Part shown: positions 59,375-64,000 of the stretch, one piece after another
How positions within the stretch are numbered: position 1 is the first letter of the stretch
How the letters are laid out: each line of letters starts with the position of its first letter
Translations under genes and position numbers: made by a program
Origin: Ottowia sp.
GTDB lineage: Bacteria; Pseudomonadota; Gammaproteobacteria; Burkholderiales; Burkholderiaceae_C
Direction of reading: 5' to 3'
NCBI RefSeq assembly: GCF_016703145.1
Contig: NZ_JADJCO010000005.1
Coordinates: forward strand, 1,054,001 to 1,118,000
DNA: 64,000 nucleotides
The notes under the pieces: generated by a model
Seen by the model: only the letters and a program-made list of their open reading frames with translations
Database searches by the model: none
Told to the model about the DNA's origin: nothing

Positions 59375-61363
59375 ATGCCCTCCTCGACCGAACCGCTGCA
59401 CCTGCTGATCCCCGACGCCGCCCGGTGGCTGCCGCCCGGCGCGCCGCGGCCCGCGCTGCCGCGGTTGCCGCAGTTGCAGGCGCTGCTGCGCCGGCTGCGG
59501 CCGGCCGGCACGATCGCGGTGGACGAGGACAGCCCGGCCATGCCGTTCGAGATCGCCCTCGCCCACGCCAACGGGCTGCCCGGCGAGCCGGGCCGCGTGC
59601 CGTGGGCGGCGTTCGAATCGGGCACCGTCGGCACGCCCTGCGCCTGGTTCAAGCCCTGCCACTGGCAACTGGGCCTGGACCACGTCAACCTGCTCGACCC
59701 CGCCGCGCTGGCCCTGACCGAGGACGAATCACGCGCCCTGCTCGCCGCCGTGCAACCGCTGCTGGCCGAGGACGGCCTGGCGCTGCGCTACGCCGCCCCC
59801 GACGCCTGGCTGGCGCAGGGCGAGCCGTTGCGCGGACTGGCCACCTGGTCGATGCAGCGCGCCTTGCAGCGCCCCATCACGCGCGACCTGCTCGCCCTGG
59901 CGCCCACCGAGGCGCAGAGCGCCCACCTGCGCCGGTTGCAGAGCGAGGTCCAGATGCTGCTGTACTCCCACCCCGTCAACGAGGCGCGCGAGCGCGAGCG
60001 CCGCTGGCCCGTCAACGCGCTGTGGATCACCGGCGCGGGCACGCTCGACGCGCCCCTGCCACCCGCGCGCCACGTGCTGGTCGAGCCGCGCCTGGCCCGC
60101 CTGTCCCCCGACGCCGGCCCCGACGACCACGCCCACGCTTGGCAGGCCATCGACGCCGACAGCCTGGCGCGCCTGCACGCCGTGCTGGAGGCCGGCGGCG
60201 ACGCGCGCCTGACGCTGTGCGGCCCGCGCCGGGCGCAGACCTTGGCGCCGGCGCGCGGCGCGCAGCGGTTTTTGAGCCTTTTGGCCGGATGTCCGCGTCC
60301 GCATTGCACGATCAGCTATGAAAATCGAAGTAAGGGACGTGCCGCCGCGCGCCGCCTGGGCGCTGGAACAGGCCGGCGTGCACCCGCTGCTGGCGCGCCT
60401 GTTCGCCGCGCGCGGCGTGGCCAGCGCCGACGAGCTGGACGAGGGCCTGGCGCGCCTGCTGCCCCCCGCCGGCCTGAAGGGCGCGCAGGCCGCCGCCGCG
60501 CTGCTGGCCGACGCCATCGCCGCCGGCCAGCGCCTGTGCATCGTGGCCGACTACGACTGCGACGGCGCCACCGCCTGCGCCGTCGGCATCCGCGGCCTGC
60601 GGCTGCTGGGCGCGCCGCACGTGCAATACCTGGTGCCCGACCGCGTGATCGACGGCTACGGCCTCACCCCGCCCATCGCCGGGCGTGTGGCCGCGCGCGG
60701 CGCCGACGTGCTGATCACCGTGGACAACGGCATCGCCAGCATCGACGGCGTCGCCGCTGCCCGCGCCGCCGGCATGCAGGTGCTGGTGACCGACCACCAC
60801 CTGCCGGGCAGCGAGCTGCCCACCGCCGACGTCATCGTCAACCCCAACCAGCCCGGCTGCGGGTTCGCCAGCAAATCGCTCGCCGGCGTGGGCGTCATGT
60901 TCTACGTGCTGCTGGCGCTGCGCGCCGAACTGCGCGCACGCGGCGCTTTCGACAACGCCGGTCAGCCGAAGCTCGATGCCCTGCTGCCCCTGGTCGCCCT
61001 GGGCACCGTGGCCGACGTGGTGCGGCTCGACGCCAACAACCGCCGCCTGGTCGCGCAGGGCCTGCGGCGCATCCGCGCCGGCCAGTTGCCCGCGGGCCTG
61101 GCCGCGCTGTTCTCGGTCGCCGCCCGCGACGCGCGCCGCGCCACCACCTTCGATTTCGGCTTCGCCCTGGGCCCGCGCATCAACGCCGCCGGGCGGCTGG
61201 CCGACATGACGCTGGGCATCGAGCTGCTGCTGACCGACGACGCCGCGCGCGCCGACGAGCTGGCGCGCACGCTGGACGGCATCAACCGCGAGCGGCGCGA
61301 GATCGAGGGCGGCATGCGCGAGCAGGCGATGCAAATCGCCGAAGGGCTGTTCGACCCGGATGA
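59375..61363 (+). CDS. phosphoglycerate mutase-like protein, reading frame runs on into recJ
   Basis: The first 300 or so residues look like a real protein: LHLLIPDAARWLPPGAP, LALTEDESRALLAAVQPLL, SEVQMLLYSHPVNEARERER and WPVNALWITGAGTL. They resemble the regulatory/cofactor-independent phosphoglycerate mutase-like proteins found upstream of recJ in this group. At about residue 298 a dispersed repeat copy begins (FLSLLAGCPRPHCTISYENR). From there the frame has no stop until 61363 and reads Arg/Ala-rich sequence that is only the shadow of recJ. The natural stop was probably lost when the repeat replaced the gene's end. Confidence 0.6.
   Translation: MPSSTEPLHLLIPDAARWLPPGAPRPALPRLPQLQALLRRLRPAGTIAVDEDSPAMPFEIALAHANGLPGEPGRVPWAAFESGTVGTPCAWFKPCHWQLGLDHVNLLDPAALALTEDESRALLAAVQPLLAEDGLALRYAAPDAWLAQGEPLRGLATWSMQRALQRPITRDLLALAPTEAQSAHLRRLQSEVQMLLYSHPVNEARERERRWPVNALWITGAGTLDAPLPPARHVLVEPRLARLSPDAGPDDHAHAWQAIDADSLARLHAVLEAGGDARLTLCGPRRAQTLAPARGAQRFLSLLAGCPRPHCTISYENRSKGRAAARRLGAGTGRRAPAAGAPVRRARRGQRRRAGRGPGAPAAPRRPEGRAGRRRAAGRRHRRRPAPVHRGRLRLRRRHRLRRRHPRPAAAGRAARAIPGARPRDRRLRPHPAHRRACGRARRRRADHRGQRHRQHRRRRRCPRRRHAGAGDRPPPAGQRAAHRRRHRQPQPARLRVRQQIARRRGRHVLRAAGAARRTARTRRFRQRRSAEARCPAAPGRPGHRGRRGAARRQQPPPGRAGPAAHPRRPVARGPGRAVLGRRPRRAPRHHLRFRLRPGPAHQRRRAAGRHDAGHRAAADRRRRARRRAGAHAGRHQPRAARDRGRHARAGDANRRRAVRPG
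60267..60332 (+). repeat. dispersed hairpin repeat, copy 16, spanning the recJ start
   Basis: TTTTTGAGCCTTTTGGCCGG, TCCGCGTCCGCATTGCACG and AGCTATGAAAATCGAAGT match the family from its first base. The ATG of recJ is formed by the AGCTATGAA hairpin arm. Confidence 0.8.
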
Positions 61364-62057
61364 CGAACCACCCGCTGCGATGTCGGTGTTCGACCCCGGC
61401 TTCCACGAAGGCGTGGTCGGCATCGTCGCGGCCCGGCTGAAGGACCGGCTGCACCGCCCCGCCTTCGTCTTCGCCGCCAGCAGCGCCCCCGGGCGCGGGC
61501 ACGAACTGAAGGGCTCGGGCCGGTCGATCGCGGGCTTCCACCTGCGCGACGCGCTGGACCTGGTGGCCAAACGCCACCCCGGCGTGCTGCTGAAGTTCGG
61601 CGGCCACGCCATGGCGGCCGGCTGCACCATCGCCGAAGACCAGTTCGGCACCTTCGAGCAGGCGCTGCGCCAGGTCGCCACCGAGTGGCTGGACGAGGCC
61701 ACGCTGACCCGCCGCCTGGCCACCGACGGCCCGCTGCCGCCCGAATACCGCCGCGCCGACGTGGCCGACACCCTGCTCCACGAGGTCTGGGGCCAGGGCT
61801 TCGCGCCGCCCGTGTTCAGCGAGGAAGTGGAAGTGCTGAGCCAGCGCCTGGTGGGCGAGAAGCACCTGGCGCTGAAGCTGCGCCACCAGGGCCAGCCCAT
61901 GGACGGCATCTGGTTCGGCCGCACCGAACCGCTGCCCGCGCGCGTCACCCTGGCCTTCCGGCTGGAGGCGGACGAATGGCAGGGCATACGGCGAGTCAGG
62001 CTGCTGGTGGAGGGAATGGCGCGCCCGGACGATGCGGCCATCCAGAGCGCCCGCTGA
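60318..62057 (+). CDS. recJ: single-stranded-DNA exonuclease RecJ
   Basis: The 579-residue enzyme degrades single-stranded DNA 5'-3' in recombination and mismatch repair. DHH motifs are clear: ADYDCDGATA (motif I), TVDNGIAS, VTDHHLPGSELP (motif III) and the DHHA1 part FGGHAMAAGCTI. The OB-like C-terminal domain follows. The start codon and second and third codons fall within a dispersed repeat, with no clear ribosome site, so translation initiation may depend on the repeat or on coupling with the upstream frame. Confidence 0.95.
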   Translation: MKIEVRDVPPRAAWALEQAGVHPLLARLFAARGVASADELDEGLARLLPPAGLKGAQAAAALLADAIAAGQRLCIVADYDCDGATACAVGIRGLRLLGAPHVQYLVPDRVIDGYGLTPPIAGRVAARGADVLITVDNGIASIDGVAAARAAGMQVLVTDHHLPGSELPTADVIVNPNQPGCGFASKSLAGVGVMFYVLLALRAELRARGAFDNAGQPKLDALLPLVALGTVADVVRLDANNRRLVAQGLRRIRAGQLPAGLAALFSVAARDARRATTFDFGFALGPRINAAGRLADMTLGIELLLTDDAARADELARTLDGINRERREIEGGMREQAMQIAEGLFDPDDEPPAAMSVFDPGFHEGVVGIVAARLKDRLHRPAFVFAASSAPGRGHELKGSGRSIAGFHLRDALDLVAKRHPGVLLKFGGHAMAAGCTIAEDQFGTFEQALRQVATEWLDEATLTRRLATDGPLPPEYRRADVADTLLHEVWGQGFAPPVFSEEVEVLSQRLVGEKHLALKLRHQGQPMDGIWFGRTEPLPARVTLAFRLEADEWQGIRRVRLLVEGMARPDDAAIQSAR

Positions 62058-62158
62058 CCGGGTGGGGCCGCATACGTCTATACAGAAAAGTAATAAAACC
62101 TTGGTCAAAATAGCGGGTTACGACACTAACCCTCGCGCATCGCCCGCGCCCTCTCACC

Positions 62159-62932
62159 ATGGCTGCTTTCAACGAAGAGAAAGTCCTCTCCGTCCACCAC
62201 TGGACCGACCGCCTGTTCACCTTCACCACCACGCGCTCGCCCAGCCTGCGCTTTTCCAACGGCCACTTCACCATGATCGGCCTGCGGGTGAATGACAAGC
62301 CGCTGCTGCGCGCGTACTCCATCGTCAGCCCCAACTACGAGGAGACGCTGGAGTTCCTCAGCATCAAGGTGCCCGACGGCCCGCTGACCAGCCGGCTGCA
62401 GCACATCCAGCCCGGCGACCGCGTGATCGTGGGCCACAAACCCACCGGCACGCTGCTGATCGACTACCTGCTGCCGGGCAAGCGCCTGTACATGTTCTCC
62501 ACCGGCACCGGCTTGGCGCCTTTCATGAGCGTCATCCGCGACCCCGAGACCTACGAGAAGTTCGAGGAAGTGATCCTGGTGCACGGCTGCCGCCAAGTGG
62601 ACGAACTGGCTTACCGCGAGTACATCACGCAGGAGCTGCCGCGTCACGAAATCCTGGGCGAGACGGTGAGCAAGCAGCTCAAGTACTACCCCACCGTCAC
62701 GCGCGAGGCCTTCCGCACCCAGGGCCGCATCCCCGAGCTGATCGAATCCGGCCACATGGCCAAGGACCTGGAACTGCCCCAGCTCAACCCTCAGATGGAC
62801 CGCGTGATGCTGTGCGGCAGCCCGCAGATGCTCAAGTCGATCAAGGAAGTGCTGGAAAAGCGCGGCTTCAACGAGGGCAACACCACCACGCCAGGCGACT
62901 TCGTGGTGGAGCGGGCATTCGTGGACCAGTGA
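62159..62932 (+). CDS. fpr: ferredoxin-NADP reductase
   Basis: A 257-residue flavoenzyme that exchanges electrons between NADPH and ferredoxin or flavodoxin. FAD binding is shown by LLRAYSIVSPNY (RxYS motif) and VGHKPTGTLL, and NADP binding by MFSTGTGLAPFMSVI and MLCGSPQMLKSI. The tail ends VVERAFVDQ. This is the bacterial subclass II type. A TATACAG/AATAA-rich stretch upstream at 62080-62100 may be the promoter. Confidence 0.93.
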   Translation: MAAFNEEKVLSVHHWTDRLFTFTTTRSPSLRFSNGHFTMIGLRVNDKPLLRAYSIVSPNYEETLEFLSIKVPDGPLTSRLQHIQPGDRVIVGHKPTGTLLIDYLLPGKRLYMFSTGTGLAPFMSVIRDPETYEKFEEVILVHGCRQVDELAYREYITQELPRHEILGETVSKQLKYYPTVTREAFRTQGRIPELIESGHMAKDLELPQLNPQMDRVMLCGSPQMLKSIKEVLEKRGFNEGNTTTPGDFVVERAFVDQ

Positions 62933-63020
62933 GGATGTTGGCGGGCCGATGCCGCCTTTTCATGCGGTATCAGCCCATGGGCCGCTTCGGAAGCGCCGGC
63001 AACCATCGACTTCAAAGAAT

Positions 63021-63884
63021 TCAGCGTGCCTCGACCAGAAAGGCCAGCATCCGAGCGGTGGCGTCCTTGGTGACTTGCGGATCGAACACATAGCCCCTGG
63101 CCGACAAGCCGGGCTTGTCCCAGCCGTGAGTGGCGTCCGGGTAGACGTGCCATTGCACCGGCTTGCCGGCAGCCTTCATCTCTTCCAACAGCGGGAAACA
63201 AGCACTGGCCGGCACGTCATGGTCGCGCCCGCCCATGAGCAGCAGCAAAGGGCGGTCCGTGTCCTGCAGCACCAGCGCACCCGCCTTGTAGGCGCAGCCA
63301 CCGTAGTTGGCCACCGTTGCAGCAAAGCGCAGTTCGGAACCCGCCAGCCGCGCGCTTTGCGGCGAAGCCAGCAGGGTCGCGGCCAGCGCTCCCCAGCTAT
63401 AGCCGACCGAATAGATGCGCGCCTTGTCCACGAACGGCTTGCTGGCCAGCCAAGCCAAAGCCGCGTAGGCATCGACGATGCCAGCCGAGTTGCTCAGCAG
63501 CCGGGCGGCGCAATTGTCGAAGCCGCGTGAGCCGAAGCTGTCCACCACCAGCACGACGTAGCCAACGGCCAGCAACTCCCGCGCGTGCTGCTTCATGTGG
63601 GCGTTGGGCGCGCCCCTCAGGCCGCCGCAGGTGTGCATCAGAACGACCGCCGGAAACGGCCCCTCGCCAGCCGGCTTGAAGACTGCATTGGCGATGTCGG
63701 TGAATACCCCGATGGACTCCTTCGCTTCGCCGGCAAAAACCACCGGCTTCAACTCGATCGGCTGCATCAACTGCGCCTGGAGCTCCTGCGCCTCCGCAGT
63801 CACCAGTACAGCGCCGAGCGCCAGGGTCGTCAGGATGGCCCTGACGGTGCGCCCCGGACATGCAAACATTCGTTGCAATGGCAT
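63021..63884 (-). CDS. exported dienelactone hydrolase-like protein
   Basis: The 287-residue protein has a signal peptide (RAILTTLALGAVLVTAEA) and a dienelactone hydrolase-type alpha/beta fold. VVLMHTCGGLRG, the nucleophile region YSVGYSWGALAA with Ser in place of the usual Cys, GGRDHDVPASAC with the acid, and DATHGWDKPG with the His are visible. It is probably a periplasmic esterase; the substrate is unknown. Confidence 0.8.
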   Translation of the reverse strand: MPLQRMFACPGRTVRAILTTLALGAVLVTAEAQELQAQLMQPIELKPVVFAGEAKESIGVFTDIANAVFKPAGEGPFPAVVLMHTCGGLRGAPNAHMKQHARELLAVGYVVLVVDSFGSRGFDNCAARLLSNSAGIVDAYAALAWLASKPFVDKARIYSVGYSWGALAATLLASPQSARLAGSELRFAATVANYGGCAYKAGALVLQDTDRPLLLLMGGRDHDVPASACFPLLEEMKAAGKPVQWHVYPDATHGWDKPGLSARGYVFDPQVTKDATARMLAFLVEAR

Positions 63885-63924
63885 CGTCGCGATCTCCTCC
63901 TGACGTGGCGATGGCCGGACCCGT

Positions 63925-64000
63925 TCAAGGCTTGGTGCCAGCCTGCTTCTTCTCCATCAGCCGCGCGTGCACGTGCGGCGAGACGAATTTTTCCACCTCG
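63925..64000 (-). CDS. unidentified protein, C-terminal end (partial)
   Basis: Only the last 24 or so codons are in the window, reading EVEKFVSPHVHARLMEKKQA and ending GTKP. The gene extends past base 64000 and precedes the hydrolase gene by about 40 bp in the same direction. It is too short to identify. Confidence 0.45.
   Translation of the reverse strand, partial: EVEKFVSPHVHARLMEKKQAGTKP

Overview
The window is a GC-rich chromosomal segment from a betaproteobacterium, most likely Burkholderiales/Comamonadaceae. Supporting signs are the dnaX-ybaB-recR operon, a full cbb3 oxidase cluster with FNR/ANR boxes, an EF-P carrying Arg32 beside its rhamnosyltransferase EarP, Bug-type solute-binding proteins, and the overall protein character. 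All calls come from reading the sequence; no database search was possible.

Layout. 1-10 kb: an MFS tail, a hotdog thioesterase, a PaaK-like adenylating enzyme, a lipase-like lipoprotein, an acyltransferase and an RND efflux pair. 10-18 kb: rnhA, a methyltransferase, gloB, mltD, a NitT/TauT-type binding protein, recR-ybaB-dnaX and the SRP RNA gene ffs. 18-26.6 kb: ccoH-G-P-Q-O-N-S-I and a universal stress protein, with two FNR-type boxes. 26.7-33 kb: a catabolic operon (matB-like ligase, CaiB-type CoA-transferase, Bug protein, frameshifted enoyl-CoA hydratase) facing a GntR regulator, then tRNA-Arg. 33-44 kb: ppiD, tRNA-Val, hupB, an eamA remnant, pgsA, uvrC, earP, efp, a LOG-family gene, guaC and an esterase. 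44-51.1 kb: a decayed defence-type island ending beside tRNA-Ala. 51.2-64 kb: tatD, a serine protease, MoxR/DUF58/VWA genes, lolCD, recJ, fpr and a dienelactone hydrolase-like gene.

The island is the most unusual part. It can be rebuilt as a co-directional operon: BrxR/CapW-like regulator, DUF1156 methyltransferase, AbiU2/HEPN-like protein, DUF1016 (YhcG-type) nuclease, DUF499 ATPase. Several independent lesions are visible. A deletion fuses the regulator's N-terminus in frame to the methyltransferase's C-terminus. A segment of about 820 bp (45076-45897) is inverted, cutting both the HEPN-like gene and the DUF1016 gene; flipping it back restores both frames exactly. An IS256-family element with an 8-bp target duplication, and a frameshifted transposase of its own, sits inside the DUF1016 nuclease core. 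Only the DUF499 ATPase is intact.

The second notable signal is a dispersed repeat of about 60-65 bp, with at least 16 copies in 64 kb. It begins near TTTTTGAGC and ends in a hairpin of the AGCTAT...ATAGCT type. Copies lie between genes but also inside conserved genes without breaking the frame (dnaX, earP, tatD), at gene ends (acyltransferase, RND pump, methyltransferase) and across the recJ start codon. dnaX also carries a run of nine A followed by a -1 frame stop, the arrangement expected for making both tau and gamma.
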